NCBI RefSeq assembly: GCF_000421225.1
Contig: NZ_ATWL01000009.1
Coordinates: 62,001 to 126,000 of the forward strand
DNA from: Ruania albidiflava DSM 18029
Lineage (GTDB): Bacteria; Actinomycetota; Actinomycetes; Actinomycetales; Beutenbergiaceae
DNA: 64,000 nucleotides
Direction of reading: 5' to 3'
The notes below the pieces were generated by a model. It did not search any database. It saw only the letters and a program-made list of their open reading frames with translations, and was not told the DNA's origin. How positions within the stretch are numbered: position 1 is the first letter of the stretch; each line of letters opens with the position of its first letter. A program made the position numbers and the translations under genes. Of this stretch, positions 34,352 through 42,443 are shown in pieces.

Positions 34352-35044
34352 GTGAGCGGACTCTTCATCTCCTTCGAGGGTGGCGACGGCGCGGGCAAGA
34401 CCACCCAGCTGGCCCACCTGGCCGAGTGGGTCGCCCAGGCGACTGGCCGGGAGGTGGTGCGCACCTTCGAGCCGGGCGGCACCGAGCTGGGCCGCACGCT
34501 GCGCCAGGTGCTGCTGCACGGGTCGGACATCGACGCCCGCACCGAGGCGCTGCTATTCGCCGCCGACCGCGCCCACCACGTGGCCTCGCTGGTCCGTCCG
34601 GCGCTGGAGCGGGGCGCCGTGGTGCTCACCGACCGGTATCTGGACTCCTCGGTGGCCTACCAGGGCGGGGGCCGGGAGCTGTCCGCCGAGCAGGTGGAGG
34701 AGCTGTCCCTGTTCGCCACCGACCACCTGCTGCCGGACGTGACCGTGCTGCTCGACCTGGACCCGGCGCACCTGCCGCAGCGCCTGACGCACGACCCGGA
34801 CCGGTTGGAGCGCGCCGGCGGGGAGTTCCACACTCGTACCCGGCAGGCGTTCCTGGACCGGGCTGCCCAGGATCCGCAGCGCTGGCTGGTGCTGGACGCG
34901 TCCCGCAGCGTGGAGGAGCTGGCCGCCGCGACCCGGGCCCGGGTCGCCCCGCTGCTCGGAATCTCCCCCGAAGCGGGCCGTCATGCTGAGAGTGCGCCAG
35001 AGCGCACCCGTGGCACGACGACCCGGGGGGAGGGGGACCGGTGA
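34352..35044 (+). CDS. tmk: Thymidylate kinase
   Basis: This 230-residue enzyme phosphorylates dTMP to dTDP. It has the P-loop FEGGDGAGKTTQ, the DRYLDSSVAYQG motif, and a LID region near ERAGGEFHTR. The C-terminal 25 residues are a charged extension. GTG 34352 is placed by TAGGGT (34340-34345), 6 nt upstream, which suggests a leaderless message. Its stop overlaps the holB start by 4 bp (GTGA), the usual tmk-holB coupling. Confidence 0.95.
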   Translation: MSGLFISFEGGDGAGKTTQLAHLAEWVAQATGREVVRTFEPGGTELGRTLRQVLLHGSDIDARTEALLFAADRAHHVASLVRPALERGAVVLTDRYLDSSVAYQGGGRELSAEQVEELSLFATDHLLPDVTVLLDLDPAHLPQRLTHDPDRLERAGGEFHTRTRQAFLDRAAQDPQRWLVLDASRSVEELAAATRARVAPLLGISPEAGRHAESAPERTRGTTTRGEGDR

Positions 35045-36177
35045 GCGTCTGGGGCGGCCTGGTCGGGCAGGAGCAGGCGATCGAGACGCTCGCCACTGCC
35101 GTGGCCAGCCCGACAGCGATGACGCACGCCTGGCTGATCACCGGGCCGCCTGGATCGGGACGGTCCGTAGCCGCCCGGGCGTTCGCCGCCGCCCTGCAGG
35201 ACCCGGCGGACACGGCCGGCGAGGGGCACCAGGTACGTACTGTGCTTGCCGGCACGCACGCCGACGTGACCGTGCTGAGCACCGACAAACCGAGCTTCGC
35301 CATCGACGAGGTACGCGACTGGGTGCTGCTCGCCCAGCGGTCCCCCTCCCAGGGTCGCTACCGGGTGCTGATCGTCGAGGACGCCGATCGGATGCTGGAG
35401 CGCACCTCGAACGTGCTGCTGAAGGCGATCGAGGAGCCGCCGGAACGTACGGTGTGGATCCTGTGCGCACCGAGCCCGGTGGACGTGCTGCCCACGATCC
35501 GCTCCCGGTGCCGGCTGGTGAACCTGCGGGTGCCGCCGGTGCAGGCGGTCGCGGACCTGCTGCACACCCGTGACGGCGTGCCGCCCGAGCTCGCGCTGGA
35601 GTGTGCGCGGGCGGCGCAGTCGCACATCGGCGTGGCCCGCCGGCTCGCGCTGTACCCGGAGGAACGAGCCTATCGGCGCAAGGTGTTGCACCTGGCTACC
35701 GGGATCCGGGGTGTGGGTGATGCTGTCCTGGCCGCCCAGGAGCTGGTCGAGGACGCCACCGAGCAGTCCAAGGCCGCCACGGCTGAGCGAGACGGTGCGG
35801 AGCGAGCTGCGCTGCTGCGTGCCCTCGGTGTGGAGGAGGGTGCGCGGGTGCCGCCGGCGCTGCGCGCACAGGTGCGGGCCCTGGAGGAGGACCAGAAGCG
35901 CCGTGCGAAGCGGGCGTTGACCGACCTGCTGGACCGATCGATGGTCGACCTGCTCTCCTTCTACCGGGACGTGCTGGTCACCCAGCTGCAGACCGGCTCC
36001 GAGCTGGTGAACACTGCCGAGGCCGAGGCGGTGGCCGAGCAGGCCCGCAGCACCACCCCGGAGCAGTCGCTGCGCCGGATGGCGGCCGTCGGGCTCGCTC
36101 GGGACCGGCTCGCTACCAACGCCGCTCCGCTGCTGACTGTCGAGGCGCTCGCGGTGGCGCTGCGACCGCAGGGCTGA
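35041..36177 (+). CDS. holB: DNA polymerase III delta-prime subunit
   Basis: This 378-residue clamp-loader subunit has an AAA+ fold with GPPGSGRS in the Walker A position, where the usual Lys is Arg; delta-prime does not hydrolyse ATP. EDADRMLERTSNVLLKAIEEPP and the SRC motif (IRSRCRLV) follow. The zinc-binding Cys set of other clamp-loader subunits is not seen. It is coupled to tmk. The start uses the GTG in the overlapping GTGA. Confidence 0.92.
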   Translation: MSVWGGLVGQEQAIETLATAVASPTAMTHAWLITGPPGSGRSVAARAFAAALQDPADTAGEGHQVRTVLAGTHADVTVLSTDKPSFAIDEVRDWVLLAQRSPSQGRYRVLIVEDADRMLERTSNVLLKAIEEPPERTVWILCAPSPVDVLPTIRSRCRLVNLRVPPVQAVADLLHTRDGVPPELALECARAAQSHIGVARRLALYPEERAYRRKVLHLATGIRGVGDAVLAAQELVEDATEQSKAATAERDGAERAALLRALGVEEGARVPPALRAQVRALEEDQKRRAKRALTDLLDRSMVDLLSFYRDVLVTQLQTGSELVNTAEAEAVAEQARSTTPEQSLRRMAAVGLARDRLATNAAPLLTVEALAVALRPQG

Positions 36178-36208
36178 GGATGCAGGCGCCATGCATAGAC
36201 TGCGGCCT

Positions 36209-37726
36209 GTGGTCATGAGAACAACGCGACCGGTCGCCGCTGCGCTGGCAACGCTCGCCGCAGCAGCCCTGCTCGCCGGGTGCGCCGCCGCTGCGCCGAT
36301 GGTCCAGCCCGCCGCCGGAGCCGCACCGTTCCCAGAAGAGCTGGAGACCTACTACACCCAGGAGCTCGACTGGAGCGAGTGCGGTGACGGCTTCGAGTGC
36401 GCCGACGTCACCGTGCCGATGGACTACGACGAACCGGACGGGGAGACGATCTCCATCGCCGTCAAGGTGTTGCAGGCCGGTGGGGAGTCGCTCGGCGCGC
36501 TGTTCATCAACCCCGGCGGTCCCGGCGGCTCCGGGATCGAGCTGGTGGAGAACGCGTCCTCCACCTTCGGCGACCCACTGCTGGAGAGCTACGACATCGT
36601 CGGGTTCGACCCGCGCGGTGTGGGCGCCTCCACTGCGGTCCGCTGCTACGACAGCGCTCAGCTGGACGACCTGTTCTCGCGCACCTACGACCTGACCACC
36701 GACCGCGGTTTCGATCGGTACCTGTCCGACCTGACCGCCTACGGCGAGGCATGCGAGGCGAACACCGGCGAGCTCGTCCACCACCTGGACACGGTCACAG
36801 CGGCACGGGACCTGGACGTGCTCCGGGCCGCGCTGCACCAGCCCCAGCTCACCTACCTGGGCTACTCCTACGGCACGTTCCTCGGCGCCATCTACGCCGA
36901 GCACTTCCCGGACAGCGTGGGCCGGCTGGTGCTGGACGGTGCCGTCGACCCGTCGCTGAACTATGCCGAGATCACCCAGGGGCAGATTGCCGGGTTCGAT
37001 GTGGCCTACCGGTCCTACCTCGAGGACTGCCTGAGCTCGGCCGACTGCCCGTTCACCGGAGACGTCGACGCCGCGGTGCACCAGACGACCCAGCTGGTCC
37101 ACCAGCTCGCCGACACGCCCGCACCTAGCGGTGACCCGGAGCGACCGGTCACCGACTCCGACCTGTACAACGCGATCGTAATCGCCTTGTACAGCCCGGA
37201 CTCCTGGCCGGTGCTGACCAGCGCGATGGCCGCCCTGATCAACAACGACGACGGCGCTCAGATCCGATTCTTGGCCGACGTCGCCATGGAGCGTGACGAC
37301 AACGGTGAGTACCCCGAGGACGAGGGCGCCTTCCGGCTCATCGACTGCTCGGACTACCCGGTGGAGCTGGACCAGCAGCGCTCCCGCGAGCTCGCGGAGG
37401 AGAACGCGGAGATCTCCGAGCTGTTCGGTGAGGCGTTCAGCTATGGAGAGGTCGGCTGCGCTGCGATGCCGATCACCTCGGACGCGGTGCGGGAGCCGAT
37501 CCACGCCGAAGGCACCCCGCCGATCGTGGTGATCGGCACCACGCGCGACCCCGCCACCCCGTATGACTGGGCTGAGTCGCTGGCCGAGCAGCTCGACTCC
37601 GGTGTGCTGATCGGCTACGAGGGTGACGGCCACACCGCCTACGGTGGGGTCAGCAGCTGTGTGGACACTGCCGTGGAGTCGTTCCTGATCGACGGTGTGG
37701 TGCCCGAGGACGGGCTGAGGTGCTGA
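36209..37726 (+). CDS. Secreted lipoprotein alpha/beta hydrolase (tripeptidyl aminopeptidase-like)
   Basis: This 505-residue protein has a signal peptide ending in the lipobox LLAGC, so it should be anchored outside the membrane. NPGGPGGSG is the oxyanion-hole segment, GYSYGTFLG holds the nucleophile Ser, and DPATP and GDGHTAYG supply acid and base. It matches the actinobacterial SlpD/E and CaeA-like serine peptidase group. TAGACT (36196-36201) lies 7 nt before GTG 36209, which makes the ATG at 36191 unlikely; ATG 36215 is also possible. Most Cys residues come in pairs, fitting an exported protein. Confidence 0.87.
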   Translation: MVMRTTRPVAAALATLAAAALLAGCAAAAPMVQPAAGAAPFPEELETYYTQELDWSECGDGFECADVTVPMDYDEPDGETISIAVKVLQAGGESLGALFINPGGPGGSGIELVENASSTFGDPLLESYDIVGFDPRGVGASTAVRCYDSAQLDDLFSRTYDLTTDRGFDRYLSDLTAYGEACEANTGELVHHLDTVTAARDLDVLRAALHQPQLTYLGYSYGTFLGAIYAEHFPDSVGRLVLDGAVDPSLNYAEITQGQIAGFDVAYRSYLEDCLSSADCPFTGDVDAAVHQTTQLVHQLADTPAPSGDPERPVTDSDLYNAIVIALYSPDSWPVLTSAMAALINNDDGAQIRFLADVAMERDDNGEYPEDEGAFRLIDCSDYPVELDQQRSRELAEENAEISELFGEAFSYGEVGCAAMPITSDAVREPIHAEGTPPIVVIGTTRDPATPYDWAESLAEQLDSGVLIGYEGDGHTAYGGVSSCVDTAVESFLIDGVVPEDGLRC

Positions 37727-37742
37727 CCTGCTTCTTCGTGGG

Positions 37743-37804
37743 TCGCGAACGCTCTGGTTCGCGGATCCCGGCCGGGTTCTCGCCGCGAAGGCGGGCGTTC
37801 GCGA
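37743..37804. repeat. 62-bp palindromic intergenic repeat, copy D
   Basis: The outer arms TCGCGAACGC and GCGTTCGCGA and the inner arms TTCGCGG and CCGCGAA are all perfect. It starts 16 bp past the stop of the secreted hydrolase gene and lies 89 bp before tRNA-Thr, a position that suits a terminator. Confidence 0.8.
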
Positions 37805-37893
37805 CCCAGGGCCGGGGCGAGGTATGCTCCAGACCACCGCGTTTTGCTCGCCGGTCCGGGCGCCGGGTACAGTAGGCCCGCCGTTCCTGGCAC

Positions 37894-37969
37894 GCCGCCT
37901 TAGCTCAGTCGGCAGAGCGTCTCACTCGTAATGAGAAGGTCGTGAGTTCGATTCTCACAGGCGGCTCCA
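37894..37969 (+). tRNA. tRNA-Thr (anticodon CGT), CCA encoded
   Basis: The acceptor arms GCCGCCT and AGGCGGC pair over 7 bp. The anticodon stem TCTCA/TGAGA encloses CTCGTAA, giving anticodon CGT (threonine). The T arm has GAGTTCGATTCTC. Discriminator T at 37966 is followed by CCA at 37967-37969. Confidence 0.95.
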
Positions 37970-37971
37970 TA

Positions 37972-38004
37972 GTCCCAGGCCAGGGCGCTGCTCGGACCTG
38001 GGAC
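37972..38004 (+). terminator. Terminator after tRNA-Thr
   Basis: GTCCCAGG (37972-37979) pairs with CCTGGGAC (37997-38004) around a 17-nt loop, starting 2 bp past the tRNA. Only the short stem and position support it. Confidence 0.5.
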
Positions 38005-38143
38005 CTTGTCTGCCCAGGGCCAGCAGCAGAACGGTCGGCGCCCACCAACCGCGGCCAGCGTGCTCGCTCACCAAGATGTCCGCGCAATCAAGGGGCGGCA
38101 GGTCAGCGCCGGTGCTAGCGTCGGGTGCTCCGGGGGTACACCA

Positions 38144-38184
38144 GGCGTCCCTCCCGACCGGAGCAGGCGGCCGGGAGGGACGCC
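38144..38184. other. Perfect 13-bp hairpin in a 377-bp gene-free gap
   Basis: The gap 38005-38381 has no convincing gene on either strand. Its only structure is GGCGTCCCTCCCG (38144-38156) paired with CGGGAGGGACGCC (38172-38184) around a 15-nt loop. TATTCT near 38252 could be a -10 for the flavoprotein gene. The hairpin could be a terminator or a leader structure. Confidence 0.45.
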
Positions 38185-38381
38185 GTCCTACGTGTGACGG
38201 CGGCATCGTTCCGGCTAGCGGCGACCTGCCGCTGGCTCGCTTCGGCTGCCGTATTCTGCGGAAGAAGCGTGCGCACTCGTGCATCCCGCCTCGAAGTGTC
38301 AAAGTGGAATCAGCGCGCACCCGGTTCTGGTCCGATCGCGGGTCCAGGGGGAGCGGGTCGCTCGATCCCTAGGAGGAGATC

Positions 38382-39584
38382 ATGACGCACACTGACCTGC
38401 TGATCGTGGGGGCCGGACTGGCCGCTGCCTCGCTGGTGGACGAGCTTCGGGACGCCGGGGACGAGCGAAGTGTGCTGGTAGTCGGGGACGAGAACGAGCG
38501 GCCCTACGAACGCCCTGGCCTGTCCAAGGGTGTGCTCCTCGGGAACGATCCGATGGAGTCGGTCTACGTGCACGAGGCCGACCACTACGACAGCCGCAGC
38601 GTGCAGACCAGCTGGGATGACGCCGTCGAGAGCATCGACCCGGACAACCGCACCGCACGCCTGGCCTCCGGGACCGAGGTGAGCTATACGGACCTCGTGC
38701 TGGCCACCGGTGCCACACCGCGCCGCCTGCCGATCGAGGGGATGGACCTGCCCGGGGTGCACACGCTGCGCCGTATGCCGGACTCAGCGGCGATCAAGGC
38801 CACCTTCGGTGAGGGCAAGCACCTGGTGATCATCGGTGCCGGCTGGATCGGCCTGGAGGTGGCGGCCGCGGCGCGGCAGGCGGGTACCGAGGTGACCGTG
38901 CTGGAGATGGCCACAGTTCCGCTGGCGGGACCGCTCGGCCCACAGCTGGGGGAGTACTTCGGCCGGCTGCACACCGACCATGGTGTGGACCTGCGCACCG
39001 GCATGTCTGCCGCCGCGATCGAGGGCACCGATGCCGTCACCGGTGTGCGGGTGGGGATGGAGACCGTGCCGGCCGATGCGGTGGTGGTGGCCGTCGGGGC
39101 GGCGCCGAACACGAAGCTTGCCGAGTCTGCAGAGCTGGACGTCGACAACGGGATCCTGGTCGACGAGCGGCTGCGCGCCGGGGACAACATCTACGCGATC
39201 GGGGACGTGGCCAATGCGGTGAACACTGCGCTCGGTGAACGGATCCGGGTGGAGCACTGGGACAACGCCATTCGGCAGGGCAAGCTGGCCGCCCGGGTGC
39301 TGGTCGGCTCCGACGACGTCTACGACTGGCAGCCCTACTTCTTCACCGACCAGTACGACCTGGGCATGGAGTACGTGGGCCGCAGCACCCCGGCGGACGA
39401 GGTAGTGACCCGCGGTGACATCGACTCCGGGGAGTTCCTCGCGTTCTGGCTGCGCTCCGGGGTGCTCACCGCGGCGATGAACGTGAACATCTGGGACGTC
39501 TCGGACCAGCTGCGTGAGCACATCGGCCGGGAGATCGACCCGGCCCGGCTCGCCGACCCGCAGGTGCCGATCGAGGACCTCTGA
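38382..39584 (+). CDS. FAD-dependent NAD(P) oxidoreductase, ferredoxin reductase-like
   Basis: This 400-residue flavoprotein has the FAD-binding motif IVGAGLAAASL, a second Rossmann motif for NAD(P)H (IIGAGWIGLEVA) and the FAD motif IYAIGDVAN. A C-terminal reductase domain ends it. ATGATPRR in the middle is also typical. It resembles the ferredoxin/rubredoxin reductases that feed electrons to oxygenases, but no ferredoxin or oxygenase gene is nearby. AGGAGGAG lies upstream of the ATG. It is monocistronic, separated by 96 bp from the convergent propeller gene. Confidence 0.91.
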   Translation: MTHTDLLIVGAGLAAASLVDELRDAGDERSVLVVGDENERPYERPGLSKGVLLGNDPMESVYVHEADHYDSRSVQTSWDDAVESIDPDNRTARLASGTEVSYTDLVLATGATPRRLPIEGMDLPGVHTLRRMPDSAAIKATFGEGKHLVIIGAGWIGLEVAAAARQAGTEVTVLEMATVPLAGPLGPQLGEYFGRLHTDHGVDLRTGMSAAAIEGTDAVTGVRVGMETVPADAVVVAVGAAPNTKLAESAELDVDNGILVDERLRAGDNIYAIGDVANAVNTALGERIRVEHWDNAIRQGKLAARVLVGSDDVYDWQPYFFTDQYDLGMEYVGRSTPADEVVTRGDIDSGEFLAFWLRSGVLTAAMNVNIWDVSDQLREHIGREIDPARLADPQVPIEDL

Positions 39585-39680
39585 CCGGTCAGCCAGGGAC
39601 GTCGGGTCGCACGGCTGGATGGTCTTCTCCAACCGCGCGACCTCGCGCTCGCGGTACAACCTGCCGCGCCCCCGTCCTGG

Positions 39681-42125
39681 TTACAGATCAGCGCACTGGC
39701 CGGACTGAGGCCCGGCCACCCGGTTGGCGGCTCCCAGGTCGGTCGGGCTCGGTGTGTTGCCCGAGCAGGACAGCGGTCCGGTGATCCGGTTGTCCGAGAT
39801 CACGGTGGTCCCGTTCGTGCCGGTGATCTGCACCGGCCCGGTGATCGTGGAGGACAGCAGCTGGACTGTCGCAGCGCCGGCTGCATGTACCGGTCCGACG
39901 ACGTTTGCCTCCTCGACGATCAGGCCCGCGCCCTTATCCACTGTGACCGGACCGAACTGGCCGGCGCCGGTGAGGCAGGTGGTGCCTTCGCTCACGTGCA
40001 GCGGGCCGGCGTGCCGGCTGTCGATGGTCTGGGTGCACTCCGGTGTCTCCCCGCTGACATGGATTTCGTAGTACTCGGTTTCACTCAGTGCGTAGATGGT
40101 GCCGTCCGCGGCGATGTCCATCCGTTTGTAGTCGACGTCGTCGGCCAGGATCTGCGACTCGTGGGTCTGCGGATCGAACGCGAAGATGGCGCCACCGGAT
40201 ATCCCGTAGAGCAGGCCGTCGTTGGGATGCGCCTCGAGCGTGCTGGCTCGGCCCCAGGGGGAGGTGGAGGCTGGCGTCTCCAGCGGGTAGGTGCCGTTCA
40301 CCTCACCGGTCGTGGTGTCGTACTCGAACACGTCGGCACTGTTGGTCACGCCCCAGATGCTGTCCCCGACAGCGGCTACGTCGGCCACGACGTCGTTACC
40401 CGGCACGGGCACGACGGTGTCCAGCACGTGTCCATCCTGCGGATCGACGACCACGAGGTGGGCGTCCAGCGGGCTGTTCTCACTGGACAGGCCGCCTCGG
40501 ATCGAGGTGCCGGCGTAGACCAGGCCGTCCTCGCCGAAGGTGACCGAGGCGGTGCTCTGGTGCTCGACCAGGTCCCGGTAGGTGTCCCGCCGGTCGGCCA
40601 TGTCGGTGATGGTCAGGCCACCGCCCTGCATGCCGTAGTCTGCGACGGTGGCGATCGCGACGAGCTCATCGTCGGTGGCCATCGCCACCGGCCGGTCCTG
40701 GTCCTCGCTGATGAGCCGGAACTGCTCCGACGGGTTGGTACCCCAGTCCCAGTCGGCGAACGGATCGCCCTCATGGATGACGGCGTTACCGTACGTGCCG
40801 ATCAGCAGCTGATCGTCGTAGGTGAGCCAGGAGTCCGCCTGGCTGGGGCCGCTGAGCTGCTCGTGCTCGCCGGTGGCCGGGTCATAGCGGCCCAGCACCA
40901 GCGGACTGAGGTAGATGCCCATGTAGACGCGGCCGTCCGGGCCGACGTGGATGGAGTGGGACGTCAACGGAGAACCCTCGACCGTCCCCTCGAACACCTG
41001 CTGGTCACCGGTTGCCGGGTCGAAGGTCCAGAACGAGCTGTCCCGGTTCAGGCCGAGCAGCCGGTACTCGGTCTCCTCGCCAGTGCCGAGGGTGAGCAGG
41101 TTCAGTGCCCGGTGGTCGCCGGTGTCGGCGAGGCCGGTGTCGATCCAGCCGGTGGGTGATGTCGAGCAGTCGGTGGAGTCGAACTCCCAGATCTCGTCGT
41201 TGGCCTTGTAGTAGAACCGGCCGTCCTGGGTGGGCTCGGTGTAGGGGTTGTTCAAGCTCACGAATGAGTCGATCGCGCCGTCGCAGGCCCACTCGTCGTT
41301 GGCGGTGTCCCAGAACAGGGTGTTTGTCCCACCGGAGATGCCGGGGGAGAAGCCCATCGCGACCAGGTCTCCGACCTGCTGGAACCGATAGAAGCGACTG
41401 ATGTCCTGATAGCCCTCCGGCAGCTGCATCTCGGTCGTCTCCCCGCTGTCCAGATCAACGCTCACCGCGTGGCCGTTCTGCATGCCGGTGCCCACGTAGG
41501 CGGTGTCGCCGACCACGGAGAAACCTTCGGCGTAGGTGTCCCCGTCGTTCTCGTCGAGCACGGAACCGTAGTCGCGTACCTCGCCAGTGTCCGGGTCGTA
41601 GGAGAAGACCTTCGTGTTCGGGTAGGTGGCCCCGTAGAGCATTCCGTCGTCACCGACCTGGAACTCGCGGATCAGCCGCCCGCCGACCGGATTCTCCAGG
41701 ACCTCTTCGCTCTGGCGGGTCTGCGGGTCCCAGTGGTAGATGATGATTCCCTTGCCATCTCGCATCCCGAAGTAGGCACTGCCGTCGGCCATCGGCTGGA
41801 CCTGGCTCCCGATGCTCTTCGGCGGGAGGTCCTCCGAGGAGATCAGCTCACCGGTCTCGGCGTTGACCACCGTGAAGGTGGCCGGTTCGCCGGATCCGGA
41901 GATGTACAGCACCGGGGTGCCGTCCGGCAGCATGCCGGTCTCGGAGATGCTGGCGTTGGTCTCGGTGGCGATGTGGCCGTGGTCGATCACCTCGACCGAC
42001 AATCCGAGACCGTCCTCGCTCGTCTCGTCCGCGGCAGCGGTGGTCGCCGCCCCAAGACAGGTGAGAGCGGCGACGGCGGCGGTGGCCACCAGTCGGGTAC
42101 GTGCTCTTGGTGGTGAGGAAACCAC
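39681..42125 (-). CDS. Secreted propeller-like protein with C-terminal GP-repeat domain (paralog 1)
   Basis: This 814-residue protein has a signal peptide ending near TAAA-DE. The region to about 690 is built of repeated beta-strand units with D-P-x-T-G-x and VGPDGRVYMG motifs, like PQQ/SMP-30 or Vgb beta-propellers. The last 120 residues form a separate domain with regularly spaced GP dipeptides and Cys (GPLHV, GPVTV, GPVQI, GPLSC, ending SGQCADL), probably a beta-solenoid. GTG 42125 has GGAGGA 6 nt upstream. It shares WDWGTNP, GGTSIxGGLS and the tail with 59876-62395. The function is unknown; glycan binding or lyase activity is conceivable. Confidence 0.82.
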   Translation of the reverse strand: MVSSPPRARTRLVATAAVAALTCLGAATTAAADETSEDGLGLSVEVIDHGHIATETNASISETGMLPDGTPVLYISGSGEPATFTVVNAETGELISSEDLPPKSIGSQVQPMADGSAYFGMRDGKGIIIYHWDPQTRQSEEVLENPVGGRLIREFQVGDDGMLYGATYPNTKVFSYDPDTGEVRDYGSVLDENDGDTYAEGFSVVGDTAYVGTGMQNGHAVSVDLDSGETTEMQLPEGYQDISRFYRFQQVGDLVAMGFSPGISGGTNTLFWDTANDEWACDGAIDSFVSLNNPYTEPTQDGRFYYKANDEIWEFDSTDCSTSPTGWIDTGLADTGDHRALNLLTLGTGEETEYRLLGLNRDSSFWTFDPATGDQQVFEGTVEGSPLTSHSIHVGPDGRVYMGIYLSPLVLGRYDPATGEHEQLSGPSQADSWLTYDDQLLIGTYGNAVIHEGDPFADWDWGTNPSEQFRLISEDQDRPVAMATDDELVAIATVADYGMQGGGLTITDMADRRDTYRDLVEHQSTASVTFGEDGLVYAGTSIRGGLSSENSPLDAHLVVVDPQDGHVLDTVVPVPGNDVVADVAAVGDSIWGVTNSADVFEYDTTTGEVNGTYPLETPASTSPWGRASTLEAHPNDGLLYGISGGAIFAFDPQTHESQILADDVDYKRMDIAADGTIYALSETEYYEIHVSGETPECTQTIDSRHAGPLHVSEGTTCLTGAGQFGPVTVDKGAGLIVEEANVVGPVHAAGAATVQLLSSTITGPVQITGTNGTTVISDNRITGPLSCSGNTPSPTDLGAANRVAGPQSGQCADL

Positions 42126-42223
42126 GAGTAGTCCTCCAAGGGTGTAGTCGCGCAGCACGCAGTGCTGATGCCTCCTCGACAGCGCCGGGGAGGTTCTCAG
42201 GTCCTCGACCTCGGGGACCATGG

Positions 42224-42271
42224 TGCAACCGGTTGTAGGAGACCATAGAGGTGCAGGAATGGGTGCGTCAA
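42224..42271 (-). promoter_or_regulatory. Promoter and LacI-type operator of propeller gene 1
   Basis: Read on the minus strand: TTGACG (42271-42266), 18 bp, TATGGT (42247-42242), then 4 bp later the operator, which on the plus strand is TGCAACCGGTTGTA (42224-42237). The operator sits around the expected transcription start, where a repressor would block it. The leader to the GTG is about 100 bp. Confidence 0.75.
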
Positions 42272-42337
42272 GGGTGTGCGCATCAGGGGCACGGCGCGTA
42301 GTCCCAGCGATCGTCGCAGTCCGGTCCTGGGCGGGGG

Positions 42338-42383
42338 TTGACCATGTGAGGGAGCGTGGTTACTGTGGCTGCAAGCGATTGCA
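42338..42383 (+). promoter_or_regulatory. Promoter and LacI-type operator of the oligosaccharide/peptide ABC operon
   Basis: TTGACC (42338-42343), 17 bp, TACTGT (42361-42366), then the operator TGCAAGCGATTGCA (42370-42383). The same 14-bp sequence, inverted, controls the CUT1 operon at 53297. The first gene of the operon starts 60 bp downstream. Confidence 0.8.
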
Positions 42384-42443
42384 TGAACGGCTACCGCACG
42401 CACAACGAGGTCATGGGACGCAGAGGTCCCGGAGGAGTGGGTC

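Noticed and set aside
36191-36208. ATG at 36191 as start of the secreted hydrolase
   Set aside because: The TAGACT box at 36196-36201 overlaps this extension, so it would lie upstream of the transcript start. GTG 36209 or ATG 36215 gives a normal lipoprotein signal peptide.
38006-38372. Short plus-strand frames between tRNA-Thr and the flavoprotein gene
   Set aside because: No ribosome binding site, biased Arg/Ser/Pro composition, and no recognisable motif. I see only a hairpin in this gap.
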